Assembly: GCF_001403875.1 (NCBI RefSeq)
Contig: NZ_LN884299.1
Span: 496,001-560,000, forward strand
DNA: 64,000 bases
Direction of reading: 5' to 3'
DNA from: Paenibacillus ihumii
GTDB lineage: Bacteria; Bacillota; Bacilli; Paenibacillales; Paenibacillaceae
In this document: positions 41,565 through 51,193 of the stretch, one piece after another
Layout: every line of letters begins with the position of its first letter
Numbering within the stretch: the stretch's first letter is position 1
Made by a program: the position numbers and the translations under genes
Notes under the pieces: generated by a model
Seen by the model: the letters and a program-made list of their open reading frames with translations, nothing else
What the model was told of the DNA's origin: nothing
The model's database searches: none

Positions 41565-43871
41565 TTATTCCTCCTCCCGCACCGTAAGATCGACGCTCTC
41601 CCCGTCGTTCACATGCTTGCCGACATAAATTTTGAATTGCCCCGGCTCCACGACCGGTTTATGATCAAGCCCGATGTACTCCAGCTGCTCACGGCCCACC
41701 TTGAAGCTCACTTCCCGGCTTTCGCCCGGGGCAAGCTGGAGCTTCGCAAAGCCCTTCAGCTCCTTGGCCGGTCTCGTCACTTTACTGGCCACATCGGAAA
41801 CATACATCTGCACAACTTCTGCTCCCGCAACCTGACCGGCATTCGTCACGGTGACGCTGACGACCGCCTCTTCATCCGCCGAAATAACCGCCGGCTCTAC
41901 GCGAAGGCCAGAATAAGCAAACTCCGTGTAGCTCAGCCCGTAGCCGAACGGATAGCGCGGCTGGGCGTCCTCCTCCAAATAACGCTTGCCCCGCGAGCGC
42001 TTGCCGTTATAGTAAACAGGAAGCTGGCCGACATGCTTCGGAATCGAGATCGTCAAGCGGCCTGACGGATTTACGTCGCCGAACAGCACATCCGCAACCG
42101 CATGGCCGCCCTCCTGCCCCGGATACCAGGCCTCTACGACCGCATGGGCATGCTCCTCGATCCATGGCTCGGCAATCGGCCGGCCATTGATATAGACAAC
42201 CACAACCGGCTTACCCAGCTTGTGAATCTCTTGCACAAGCTCCAGCTGTACGCCCGATAATTGCAGGGAAATGCGGTCGATTCCTTCGCCGCAGTCCATG
42301 TCGCTCCAGGAATTCTCCGTCACCTTGGACGCACCCGTCCGCAGATCGATCGTGCCTTCGCCGAAATCACGGGCACTGGAGCCCCCAACGACCATCACGA
42401 CCGTGTCGGCCTGCTCCGCGCAGGATAAGGCATATTCAAAGCCTTCCCTGGAATCGCCTTTAATCCGGCAGCCCGGCGCATACAGCACCCGCTCCGGCTG
42501 ACCGGCAAGCTTGCTGCGGATGCCCTCCAGCACGGTGACCACCTTATCCTTAGGCTGAGGGGACGTATAATCCCCGAGCTGGTTATACCCGGCATCCGCA
42601 TTGGGCCCGATAACGGCAATTTTGCCTGCCGTTTTCGATAGCGGCAGAACGCCGTCCTCGTTCTTCAGCAGCACGATGCCTTCGCCAGCGATCCGGCGTG
42701 CCAGCTCTTTATGCTCATCGCTGCCGATCACCTCCGCCGCCCGCTCCGGGTCGGCATAAGGACGCTCGAACAAGCCCAGCTTGAATTTTAGCGTCAGCAC
42801 CCGGCGCACAGCCGTATCGACCACTTCCATATCCAGCTTGCCTTGGCGCACCGCTTCCACCAGGTACTTGCCGAACATTTCGCCCGACATTTCCATATCG
42901 ATGCCTGCGGTAATGGCCTGAATCGCAGCGTCCATCCCGTCCTCAGCCACATCATGACCCGCAGCGAGCATATCGATCGCTCCGCAGTCGGTAATGACCA
43001 TGCCATCGAAGCCCCACTCCTCGCGAAGCACATCGTCCAATAGCTCCCGATTCGTCGTGCACGGCACCCCGTCGATTTCGTTGTAAGCCGGCATAATGGA
43101 CCTCGCGCCTGCTTCAACCGCCTTCCTGAACGGCAGCATATCCACTTCCAGCAGCTCCCGCATACCCATATGCACAGGCCCGGCATTTCTGCCCCCTTCG
43201 GAGCTGCCGTACCCGACAAAGTGCTTGAGGGTAGCTGCAACGGTATCCTCCCGGTCTAACGAATCTCCTTGCAATCCTTCCACCGAAGCGACCGCCATTT
43301 CGCCGATCAGATAGGGGTCTTCCCCGAAGCATTCCTCCGTCCGGCCCCAGCGCGGATCGCGAACAACATCCAGCACGGGCGAATAAGTGACCGCGCCGCC
43401 CTGGCTTCTCGTCTCCAGCGCGACCGCACGGCACATCTCGCGATACAGCTCCACATTCCAGGTGCTGCCCAGCGACAGCGGCACAGGGAACACCGTCGCG
43501 CCAATCGCCATATGTCCGTGAGAACACTCCTCCCCGATCAGAATCGGGATGCCGAGCCGGGAATTCTCGATGGCGTAGCGCTGAATTTCATTCACCGCCT
43601 CAGCCCCTTCCCGGGGAGACAATCCCGTTTCCAGCGTAACCCCTGTCCACGGGTCCGCTCGAAGCGTGCCGTAGAGAGAACCGACGCCACCGTTCTTCAC
43701 TTGTTCCTTGAAGGATTCCGTAAGACGGATTGTTCCATCTATATGCTCATAGGCTTGCCAGCCGAAAGTTTGAATCAGCTGCCCCGCCTTCTCTTCCAAT
43801 GTCATAAGCCCGAGCAGATGCTCTACCCGTTCTTCCGTTGGTTTGTGCCTATCTTTATAGATCATGGTCAT
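41565..43871 (-). CDS. GH3 glycosidase
   Basis: The protein has about 768 residues and three GH3 parts: a TIM-barrel domain with KHFVGYG and the nucleophile aspartate in MVITDCGAIDMLAAGHD, an alpha/beta sandwich (KIAVIGPNADAGYNQLGDYT, VVVYINGRP) and a C-terminal fibronectin-III-like domain. GH3 enzymes are beta-glucosidases, beta-xylosidases or related; which one cannot be told, though the location suggests a beta-linked residue on a mannose-containing glycan. The frame extends further upstream into the permease gene, but the GTGGAG-preceded ATG at 43871 is preferred. There is no signal peptide. Confidence 0.9.
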   Translation of the reverse strand: MTMIYKDRHKPTEERVEHLLGLMTLEEKAGQLIQTFGWQAYEHIDGTIRLTESFKEQVKNGGVGSLYGTLRADPWTGVTLETGLSPREGAEAVNEIQRYAIENSRLGIPILIGEECSHGHMAIGATVFPVPLSLGSTWNVELYREMCRAVALETRSQGGAVTYSPVLDVVRDPRWGRTEECFGEDPYLIGEMAVASVEGLQGDSLDREDTVAATLKHFVGYGSSEGGRNAGPVHMGMRELLEVDMLPFRKAVEAGARSIMPAYNEIDGVPCTTNRELLDDVLREEWGFDGMVITDCGAIDMLAAGHDVAEDGMDAAIQAITAGIDMEMSGEMFGKYLVEAVRQGKLDMEVVDTAVRRVLTLKFKLGLFERPYADPERAAEVIGSDEHKELARRIAGEGIVLLKNEDGVLPLSKTAGKIAVIGPNADAGYNQLGDYTSPQPKDKVVTVLEGIRSKLAGQPERVLYAPGCRIKGDSREGFEYALSCAEQADTVVMVVGGSSARDFGEGTIDLRTGASKVTENSWSDMDCGEGIDRISLQLSGVQLELVQEIHKLGKPVVVVYINGRPIAEPWIEEHAHAVVEAWYPGQEGGHAVADVLFGDVNPSGRLTISIPKHVGQLPVYYNGKRSRGKRYLEEDAQPRYPFGYGLSYTEFAYSGLRVEPAVISADEEAVVSVTVTNAGQVAGAEVVQMYVSDVASKVTRPAKELKGFAKLQLAPGESREVSFKVGREQLEYIGLDHKPVVEPGQFKIYVGKHVNDGESVDLTVREEE

Positions 43872-43902
43872 CGTCTCCACTCTCTCCTCTACCTCGATGA
43901 TC

Positions 43903-44820
43903 TTATTCTTTAACAGCCCCAATGGTCAGACCTTGAATGAAATAGCGCTGGAAGAAGGGATAAGCAAAAATAATCGGTCCCGTCGCGAGAACAACCATCG
44001 CCATGCGGGATGTATCCTGCGGCATCGAACGCAGCGCCTCCAGGCTAAGCGAGCTATTCTGCGAGTTCTGCATAATGAATTGCATACTTGTCTCGATCCG
44101 CATCAGCATCGATTGCAGCGGAACCAGATTCGGATTATCGATATAGAGCAGGGCGTTGAACCAGTCATTCCAGTAGCCGAGCGTGCTGAACAGCCCGATC
44201 GTAGCAAGGCCCGGCAGAGACAGCGGCAATACCAGCTTGAGGAAAATACGGAATTCGCCCGCGCCGTCGATTTTGCCCGATTCCAGAATCGCATCCGGAA
44301 CACTGGTGCTATAGAAGGTTCGCAGAATCATAATATAGAACGCATTTACGGCCAGCGGCAGAATCAATGCCCAAATCGTATCCTTCAGACCGAGCAGCTG
44401 CGTCGTAACGATATACGTCGGAACGAGTCCGCCGTTGAACAGCATCGTAAAGAAAGCAAAGAAGGAGAAGAAATTGCGATATTTAAAGCTTTTGCGCGAG
44501 ATGGCATAAGCATAAAATGCGATAAACAATAGACTGATTATCGTCCCTACAACGGTTACGAATATCGTTACTCCGTATGAACGGAGCAGTGTATCCCCCG
44601 TCTGAAACACATATTTATAGGCTTCAAGACTCCACTTGGCAGGCAGCAGACGATAGCCGTCACGCGCCAGGACTCCTTCATCCGTGAAGGAAATGATGAC
44701 TACGAATAGAAATGGAAATACGCACACAAAGGAAAAAATGCCGGCAATCAGATTGAATATGAAATTCCAAGGCTTGGATAAATGGTGAAAATCTCTTGTT
44801 TTTATAGCACTTTGCGCCAT
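43903..44820 (-). CDS. Sugar ABC transporter permease, MalG/YtcP-type
   Basis: The 305-residue protein has six membrane helices and the permease EAA loop (AILESGKIDGAGEFRIFLKLVLPLS), and ends in the typical IQGLTIGAVKE. It pairs with the LplB-type permease encoded just upstream and the DUF3502-type binding protein. I use the ATG about 10 bases after the GGGAG site; the frame opens at a GTG overlapping that site. No ATPase gene is in the locus, so a shared MsmX-like ATPase elsewhere in the genome is expected. Confidence 0.9.
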   Translation of the reverse strand: MAQSAIKTRDFHHLSKPWNFIFNLIAGIFSFVCVFPFLFVVIISFTDEGVLARDGYRLLPAKWSLEAYKYVFQTGDTLLRSYGVTIFVTVVGTIISLLFIAFYAYAISRKSFKYRNFFSFFAFFTMLFNGGLVPTYIVTTQLLGLKDTIWALILPLAVNAFYIMILRTFYSTSVPDAILESGKIDGAGEFRIFLKLVLPLSLPGLATIGLFSTLGYWNDWFNALLYIDNPNLVPLQSMLMRIETSMQFIMQNSQNSSLSLEALRSMPQDTSRMAMVVLATGPIIFAYPFFQRYFIQGLTIGAVKE

Positions 44821-44838
44821 GTTGCTTCTCACTCCCTT

Positions 44839-45777
44839 CTAGAACAATGCATTGTCTTTATCGAACTTGCGCACAATGTAGTTTGACGTCATAACAAGCG
44901 TAAAGCCGACGATCGACTGATACAGGCCAGCTGCGGTACTCATGCCGATTTCGCCTGTCGTCTTAAGCCCACGGTACACATACGTATCGATAACGTTCGT
45001 GACGGCATACAGGCTTCCCGAGTTTCTCGGCACCTGGTAGAAGAGACCGAAGTCCGCGTAGAATATTTTCCCGACCGCAAGCAGCGTCATAATCGTAATG
45101 ATCGGAGCAAGCATCGGCACCGTGATGCGGCGGATTTGCTGCCATTTATTCGCTCCGTCGATCATCGCCGCTTCATACAGCGATCTGTCGATCCCCATAA
45201 TCGCCGCCAGATAGACGACGCTGTTGTAGCCGACCGCCTTCCACAGATAGACTAGGATAATGATGAAAGGCCAATATTTCGGATCGGCATACCATTGGAT
45301 AGGATCCATGCCAAGACCTTTAAACACCTGATTCAGCAGACCGCGCTCGGAGCTCAGGAAGCTGAATGCAAAATAGCCGACGATGACCCAGGACAAAAAA
45401 TACGGGAGGAACATGCCGGTTTGATATATTTTCGCCAAGCGTTTGTTTACGATTTCAGAGAGCACAATGGCCAATAATACGGACAATACTAAACCGATAA
45501 AAATAAATGCCAGATTATACAGCAGCGTGTTGCGCGTAATGACGAAAGCGTCGTTCGTGCTGAACAGAAACTTGAAATTGTCCCATCCGACCCATTTACT
45601 GTTCACGATACTCGCCCAGAAGCCGTCTCTATGGAAGCGGTACTGCTTGAAGGCAATGACGGTACCCAGCATCGGCAGATAGGAAAAGAAGAGAAACCAC
45701 AATGCACCCGGCAAAACCATAAGCAGCATAACTTTGTTTTTCGCGATGTCTTTAAAAAAGCTGCCGATTTTTCTCAC
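44839..45777 (-). CDS. Sugar ABC transporter permease, LplB/UgpA-type
   Basis: The 312-residue protein has six membrane helices and the EAA loop LYEAAMIDGANKWQQIRRITVPML. The Met1 codon is GTG behind AGGAGGGG. Family members import oligosaccharides or rhamnogalacturonan fragments. It is located between the binding-protein gene and the second permease gene with short gaps, forming the core of the importer. Confidence 0.91.
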   Translation of the reverse strand: MRKIGSFFKDIAKNKVMLLMVLPGALWFLFFSYLPMLGTVIAFKQYRFHRDGFWASIVNSKWVGWDNFKFLFSTNDAFVITRNTLLYNLAFIFIGLVLSVLLAIVLSEIVNKRLAKIYQTGMFLPYFLSWVIVGYFAFSFLSSERGLLNQVFKGLGMDPIQWYADPKYWPFIIILVYLWKAVGYNSVVYLAAIMGIDRSLYEAAMIDGANKWQQIRRITVPMLAPIITIMTLLAVGKIFYADFGLFYQVPRNSGSLYAVTNVIDTYVYRGLKTTGEIGMSTAAGLYQSIVGFTLVMTSNYIVRKFDKDNALF

Positions 45778-45850
45778 GCTTACCCCTCCTGTTGGTTATT
45801 GAAAAAGAAGACCGGGAGGGCCATTCACCCGCCCGATCTTCAATTCCTTC

Positions 45851-47341
45851 CTACTTGTTGCTTGCAGCTCTCCACTCGTCAATCTGTCTTTGAGCTTCCG
45901 CGATAATCTTGTCCAGACCTGCGGCTTTGAATTTCTCGTTTGCTTTTGGCAAATACTCTTCCGGGTCTACCGTACCCGTCATGAGGGATGCCCAGAATTC
46001 GTCCTTCACGTTCTGCACAGCGGCAATTTCACTGGCTACATTCGTTGCATCGAAGTTGAAGCCAAGCAATGGCGCGTTTTTACCCGAAGCGTTGAACTCT
46101 TTGAATTGCTCCCATTTATCTGCCGGATCATTCTCATTCAAGTAAGTGATCAGGATGTTCCCCAGCGAGAAGGTAGGCATGTCATAGTTCTTGGATTCCT
46201 CCAGATTTCTCATGACATTGTCGCCGACTTTCTCATAGTGGACGCCTTCGATCCCCGAATCGATCATGTTGCGGAGCACAGGGTCTGTGTTAAGCAGGTT
46301 CAGGAATTCCATCGCTTTCTCAGGGTATTTCGAGTTTGCGGAAATCGCTTGCATCGAACCCATAACAGACCAGTTATATACATAAGCATCGCCAGCAGGC
46401 GTAGAGGTTACAGGATAACCATAGCTTGCAGACCAGAGGTTATTAGCCAGCGGCTGTGTAGCCGCACGGTCCGAGAACCATTTGCCGGATTTGTACAAAT
46501 CGTCTACCGAAGTTGTGGTTGCGGCCTCGGGAGAAATATAGCCGGCTTGATAGAACTTGCGCATCGTCTTCAATGTTTCCTTCGCTTCCTCGGTTTCCAG
46601 GATGTTCACGACTTTATAATCCTTAGTGTCCAAGTAGACGGCCATCGGCATTTTTTCAATCACATAGTCGAACGGCATCAGCGGCACATGGTCATTCACG
46701 ATCGCATAAGGCGTTATGCCCGGCTCATTCTCCTTGATGACCTTCAGCAGAGGCTCAAGGCTCTCCAGAGAGCGAACGTTCGAAATGTCTAAATTGTATT
46801 TATCAAGCAATTCCTGATTGAAGCGGTAAACCTCCTGAGCCGGCAATTCCTTGTTGGCAGGGACCGCGTAGTTGTGTCCATCGACCTTAGAGCCCTCGAG
46901 GAATGCAGGGTCAAGCACTTCCTTGATGCCCTTGCCGTGGGTATCTAGCAGCTCGTCGATTTCCATGAATGCGCCTTTGCGCGCGTTTTGCACGTAATCG
47001 AATGCCCATGAGCTGGTGAACAGAATGTCCATCGGCTCTCCGGATGCAGCCATGACCTGCATTTTTTGCGTATAATCCCCGAAGTCGATCATTTTCATTT
47101 TGATCGTTGCATTGATTTTTTCCTTGGTGTATTTGTTGACTTCCTCCATAACCCGGTCAACATCCTTCTGCGGTGTGCCAATCGTGTACCAGATCAATTC
47201 AACCGGCTTGTCAGAGCTGCCTCCAGCGCCCGAAGCCGCTCCATTGTCGCTAGCCTTGCCGCCTCCGCATGCACTGAGCACTAGTGTAAGCGCCATCAGG
47301 GATGCTAGAACCAGAGCAAATCTTTTTCTTTGTTTAGCCAT
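45851..47341 (-). CDS. Sugar ABC transporter binding lipoprotein, LplA-like
   Basis: The product has 496 residues. Signal segment FALVLASLMALTLVLSACGG contains the lipobox cysteine; the mature protein is a large two-lobed binding protein whose C-terminal region (FWASLMTGTVDPEEYLPKAN) matches DUF3502-type Paenibacillus sugar-binding proteins. I start at MAKQRKR, 10 bases after GGGAGG. It captures the oligosaccharide outside the cell for the two permeases. A cre-like site lies about 180 bases upstream. Confidence 0.9.
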   Translation of the reverse strand: MAKQRKRFALVLASLMALTLVLSACGGGKASDNGAASGAGGSSDKPVELIWYTIGTPQKDVDRVMEEVNKYTKEKINATIKMKMIDFGDYTQKMQVMAASGEPMDILFTSSWAFDYVQNARKGAFMEIDELLDTHGKGIKEVLDPAFLEGSKVDGHNYAVPANKELPAQEVYRFNQELLDKYNLDISNVRSLESLEPLLKVIKENEPGITPYAIVNDHVPLMPFDYVIEKMPMAVYLDTKDYKVVNILETEEAKETLKTMRKFYQAGYISPEAATTTSVDDLYKSGKWFSDRAATQPLANNLWSASYGYPVTSTPAGDAYVYNWSVMGSMQAISANSKYPEKAMEFLNLLNTDPVLRNMIDSGIEGVHYEKVGDNVMRNLEESKNYDMPTFSLGNILITYLNENDPADKWEQFKEFNASGKNAPLLGFNFDATNVASEIAAVQNVKDEFWASLMTGTVDPEEYLPKANEKFKAAGLDKIIAEAQRQIDEWRAASNK

Positions 47342-47521
47342 TACGTGTGAACCTCCCTTTGATGTAGCCTGTCGAATGATAAAACATGACAACGCTATCG
47401 TTCCTCCGGGCAGCCGGATTATTCATGCTTCGGCTCCTGCTGAAGGAAGTGACTGGATTACCGTTCGCAGGCTGGCTTTTCGCCTTGATTTCCTTATCAG
47501 GACTATCTTAACTGTAATTTA

Positions 47522-47535
47522 TGAAAGCATTTTCA
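47522..47535. promoter_or_regulatory. cre-like site upstream of the sugar importer
   Basis: TGAAAGCATTTTCA equals the common CcpA operator TGAAAGCGTTTTCA with one change, and lies between the yesN-type regulator and the binding-protein gene. It suggests catabolite repression of the importer and glycosidase genes. Confidence 0.6.
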
Positions 47536-47570
47536 AATAGAAGCTAAATTAAATATATCCTGTCGAAAAT

Positions 47571-47612
47571 AAAGAAAAGAGCCCTCCAGCGATGCTTCGC
47601 TAGACAAGCCCT
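47571..47612 (-). terminator. Probable terminator of the two-component operon
   Basis: On the minus strand AGCG and CGCT form a short hairpin overlapping the stop codon, followed by GGGCTCTTTTCTTT. It would separate the regulator pair from the importer operon. Confidence 0.5.
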
Positions 47613-49120
47613 TTGAATTCGGTCGGCGATATGCCGACATATTTTTTGAATTGCTTATAAAAGTAACCCGACTCCCAGTACCCGACATTCCGCGCGATTT
47701 CCTGCACCTTCATATTGGTCGTCCGGAGCAGCTCCTTCGCCTTCTCGATGCGGTATCGGTTGATGTACTCCGTAAATGTCTCGTTAAGTTCCTTATGGAA
47801 CAGCTGTCCCAGGTACACCGGGTGAATATTGTACATCGAGCCGAGCACCTTCAGCGACAAATCCTGATGGTACGATTCATGGATATAGTTGAGCACCTGC
47901 TGGACGACAGGACTTTTCACATCGCGTTCCAGCTGGCCCACCGTCATCGCCGCCGCTTCCTTGATCATCTCCACCAGCCCGGCCACCGTCGTCGTCCTCC
48001 GGATTTGGCTAAGGCCGCCCTTGTACAGCTCCGGCTCCTCGGTATGGGTGATTTCCTGCAGCAGCATTTTGAAGCGGATCAGCCATTCCATCGCCATCTC
48101 CTGGAGCATCTCCGGCGTAATGCCCTCCAATTGCTGCAGGTAGGCGAAGTCTCTTTCAATCCGGAGATACAGCGCCTCCGTTTCCTTCGCCATCACCTCT
48201 TTCTTGTATTCCGCCCAGTCGATCGGCCCCTCCTCCAGATGTGTCTCCTGCTGCTGGCTGGCCAAATCCTCGTACCGCAAAATCCGGTCCGCCGGCCGCA
48301 CCATGAAGTATTCCTGCGCCCGCTTGGCATGGTCATAGCTCTGGGACGCATTCTCCACCATTTCCAAACTGCCAAGCGATACGTAGAGCTTGTGGCGGGA
48401 AGACAGCAGCAGGCGTAAATCATCGCTGATGCGCTGCGCATCCTCCTTGCCCGATAAGGCATCATCCGCGTTGAACACCAGCACGATATCGCCGTCCATA
48501 TCCCGGAAGGGAACGATATCCTCGGATGAATTCAGCTGCCTCGTCACGGATTCGAACACCTCCGTCACGGAACGCTCGGCCCGCAATATCGCTACCTGCA
48601 CATAGGGCTTGTCCAGCCGAATGTCCAGCAGGTCGGCCCGCTCCCGGAATTCCCTCGGACTGATCTGATCCCGCAGCCAGCGGTACATCACGTTATCCCT
48701 TAAGATCCGCATGCTCTGCTCGCTGAGGGTAAGCTCCGAACGGGTGACATTCAATTTTTGCACGACCGTCCTCAGAGTTCCCTCGAATTCCTCCAAATTG
48801 ATCGGCTTCAGCAGATAGTTCTCGATGCCAAGCGCCATGCCTTCTTTTAAATAATCAAATTCATTATAGCCGCTAAGAACGATCACCTTCAGCTCAGGGT
48901 AAATGCCCCGAATGCTGCGAATTAAATCCAGGCCATTCATGACAGGCATTGAAATGTCTGTAATCAGAATATCGGCCGGCGTTGCCTTCATCGCTTCAAG
49001 CGCAAGCGCGCCATTCTCCGCATGTCCTACAATCTCCAGGCCCTGCTTGGCCCAATCCACAATATCGTATAGACCCTCGATAATAAACGGCTCATCATCG
49101 ACGATGAACACTTTATACAT
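47600..49120 (-). CDS. Response regulator, YesN-like AraC type
   Basis: The 506-residue protein has an N-terminal receiver domain with phospho-acceptor Asp55 in ILITDISMPVMNG, a long helical middle part, and a C-terminal AraC double HTH (LSLKVLGSMYNIHPVYLGQLF and VQEIARNVGYWESGYFYKQF). Its gene overlaps the sensor-kinase gene by 8 bases. In Paenibacillus such pairs sense extracellular oligosaccharides and switch on the adjoining importer and glycosidase operon. Confidence 0.93.
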   Translation of the reverse strand: MYKVFIVDDEPFIIEGLYDIVDWAKQGLEIVGHAENGALALEAMKATPADILITDISMPVMNGLDLIRSIRGIYPELKVIVLSGYNEFDYLKEGMALGIENYLLKPINLEEFEGTLRTVVQKLNVTRSELTLSEQSMRILRDNVMYRWLRDQISPREFRERADLLDIRLDKPYVQVAILRAERSVTEVFESVTRQLNSSEDIVPFRDMDGDIVLVFNADDALSGKEDAQRISDDLRLLLSSRHKLYVSLGSLEMVENASQSYDHAKRAQEYFMVRPADRILRYEDLASQQQETHLEEGPIDWAEYKKEVMAKETEALYLRIERDFAYLQQLEGITPEMLQEMAMEWLIRFKMLLQEITHTEEPELYKGGLSQIRRTTTVAGLVEMIKEAAAMTVGQLERDVKSPVVQQVLNYIHESYHQDLSLKVLGSMYNIHPVYLGQLFHKELNETFTEYINRYRIEKAKELLRTTNMKVQEIARNVGYWESGYFYKQFKKYVGISPTEFKGLV

Positions 49121-50936
49121 GCTTGATTACCCCCTCTCCCTGCCGGGGAAAACGAACGGTCAGTATAGTGCCCTGCCCTTCCTCGCTTTCGATTTCCAGG
49201 CCATAGCGGTCGCCGTATAACAGCTCCAGTCGTTCATGTATGCTGCGGAGCCCGAACGATTCCGCGTTCTCCTCCGGATGATGAAGTCCTCTGATGATTT
49301 GCTCCAGCCGATCCGGGGAAATGCCCTTTCCGTTATCCTTCACCTGAACGATGCAATCCTCGCCGCTGGATTGGACAGAGATGTCTATATGATTGTCATT
49401 ACGGTCAGGCCTCATGCCATGCAGGATGTAATTTTCAATGATCGGCTGCAGCGACATTTTGAATATCGGGATGTGCTCGAACGGCTTGTCGCATTGAATC
49501 GTATAGGCGAATTTATCCTTATACCGGATGCGGAACAGCTCCAGATACAGACGGCACGCCTCCAGCTCGTCCTTCAGCGTGTAGCTGCTTTTTTGCTGGA
49601 CATAGCTCTTGAAGAGCACCGACAGGCTGTAAATCATCTCGGCGACATCACTGGCCCCCTGGGATATGGCCCGCATGCGAATGACCTCCAGCGTATTGTA
49701 CAGAAAATGGGGATTTACCCTGGCCTCCAGCGCGGCAAGCTCGGTATGCTTCTGCTTGATCTCCGCCTTAAGCACCCGGTCGATATACAGGTTCAATTCA
49801 TCCAGCATGTCATTGAAGCTCTTGGAAATTTGGCCGAGCTCGTCCTCCCGCGAATCTGCGATGCGCGCCTTCAGGTCGCCCTTCTTCACCCTTCTCATCA
49901 AGCGAATAATATTATAGATCCGCTTCGCAAAGTTGCCGATGAACAGAGAGGGCACGATGATCGCGACCAGTATACAGATCAAAGAGATCATTAGAATAGA
50001 GTTCCGGATGCCCTTATAGGTGGCGACGATCTCCTCCCTGGGAACTGCGCTGAGTACGGTAAAGCCTCCCTGACTCTGGGTCAGCTTCGTTATGGTCACC
50101 CCTTCCGCGATCACCCCGGTGTCATAAATGGAATTTACCTGCTCGGCATAAGGATATTTGCGGCCGTAAAAGGTGTTGGAAGTGTCAAACAGCACATCGC
50201 CGTCCGCGGACAGCACGACAATTGTGCCCTTCAACTCCTCCCGGTAGTTGGCGAGACTCTCCCCAATCCGCTCCCCGTCAAAATAAACGAGCAGCTGCCC
50301 GATATTGCGCAGCGATTGCTTGTTGTTCACCGGGATGCGCAGCGAGTACATCGGCTCATCCGGCAAATTGGCAATTTTCCGGACCCAGATATTCGGAAGC
50401 GAGACCTGAGCCCCTTCATCCAGATACATCGCATCCGGCACGAAGGAACGGGCGGCATTCGTCGGGATGATTTTGAACTGCTTATGCTGATTGTAGACAT
50501 ATAAATGCTGCTGATCCGCACTGTACAGCATCAAGCTGCGAATGTCGGGGTCATCCTCCATCTTGTTGCGGAAGAACCGTACCGCATCGGTCGTTGCTCC
50601 GATATCGTTATAGAACTTATCCAATCTGAAACGGACGTATTCCTCATAAGGATGCTCCATAAAGAATGAGGTGTTGTTGGCCAGCTCGCTGTCCCGGTAG
50701 ACATCGCGCATCATATTTTGCACGGATTCATATTTGCCGCCGATATAGCTGCTAACGCTTTCAACGGCCCGCTTCTGGATGTTCATCTGGCGCTGCACCG
50801 CAGCCTCCGACATGGATACGAATATCATGTAGGAGAACGTTATAATTGTCACAATCATGATGATCGAAAAGAATAGAATCATTTTCAAGAACAGATTGTT
50901 CTTGAAATATTTCCGGTATACATTGCCGATGATCAT
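49113..50936 (-). CDS. Sensor histidine kinase, YesM-like
   Basis: This is a 607-residue membrane kinase: one helix near residues 18-40, an extracellular sensing domain to about residue 300, a second helix (ILMISLICILVAIIVPSLFIG), HAMP, the histidine box LEARVNPHFLYNTLEVIRM near residue 400, and a C-terminal ATPase domain (VKDNGKGIS, ESFGLRSIHERL). AGGAGG lies 5 bases before the ATG. It phosphorylates the downstream YesN-like regulator. Confidence 0.93.
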   Translation of the reverse strand: MIIGNVYRKYFKNNLFLKMILFFSIIMIVTIITFSYMIFVSMSEAAVQRQMNIQKRAVESVSSYIGGKYESVQNMMRDVYRDSELANNTSFFMEHPYEEYVRFRLDKFYNDIGATTDAVRFFRNKMEDDPDIRSLMLYSADQQHLYVYNQHKQFKIIPTNAARSFVPDAMYLDEGAQVSLPNIWVRKIANLPDEPMYSLRIPVNNKQSLRNIGQLLVYFDGERIGESLANYREELKGTIVVLSADGDVLFDTSNTFYGRKYPYAEQVNSIYDTGVIAEGVTITKLTQSQGGFTVLSAVPREEIVATYKGIRNSILMISLICILVAIIVPSLFIGNFAKRIYNIIRLMRRVKKGDLKARIADSREDELGQISKSFNDMLDELNLYIDRVLKAEIKQKHTELAALEARVNPHFLYNTLEVIRMRAISQGASDVAEMIYSLSVLFKSYVQQKSSYTLKDELEACRLYLELFRIRYKDKFAYTIQCDKPFEHIPIFKMSLQPIIENYILHGMRPDRNDNHIDISVQSSGEDCIVQVKDNGKGISPDRLEQIIRGLHHPEENAESFGLRSIHERLELLYGDRYGLEIESEEGQGTILTVRFPRQGEGVIKHV

Positions 50937-51015
50937 GGTAACCTCCTCAGAATATCGCTTATTATAACACGGCTGTGGACAAAATTCTTAGTTGGGGACC
51001 CCTCGGGGCGGGATT

Positions 51016-51052
51016 AAAAAAAGGAAATCGCCCCTGCAAACGGCAATTTCCC
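51016..51052 (-). terminator. Rho-independent terminator of the MacB-like ABC operon
   Basis: On the minus strand GGAAATTGCC and GGCGATTTCC form a 10-bp stem (one G-T pair) followed by seven T. It separates the ABC operon from the yesMN operon. Confidence 0.85.
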
Positions 51053-51193
51053 TTGGATCTAACAATGCGTTATATTTTGCGGCAGTTTGTTATATCTACG
51101 GTTAATTTTCTGCCAATGTGCTTATTTTACAGTCGATCTTTTGGACAGTATGCTCTATTCTGCGGCCGATCTTCACGACAGCATAGTACTGCT

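Noticed and set aside
40858..41628. Plus-strand open frame of 256 codons
   Set aside because: It is antisense to the GH38 gene and owes its length to the 18-bp repeat and GC-rich codon bias.
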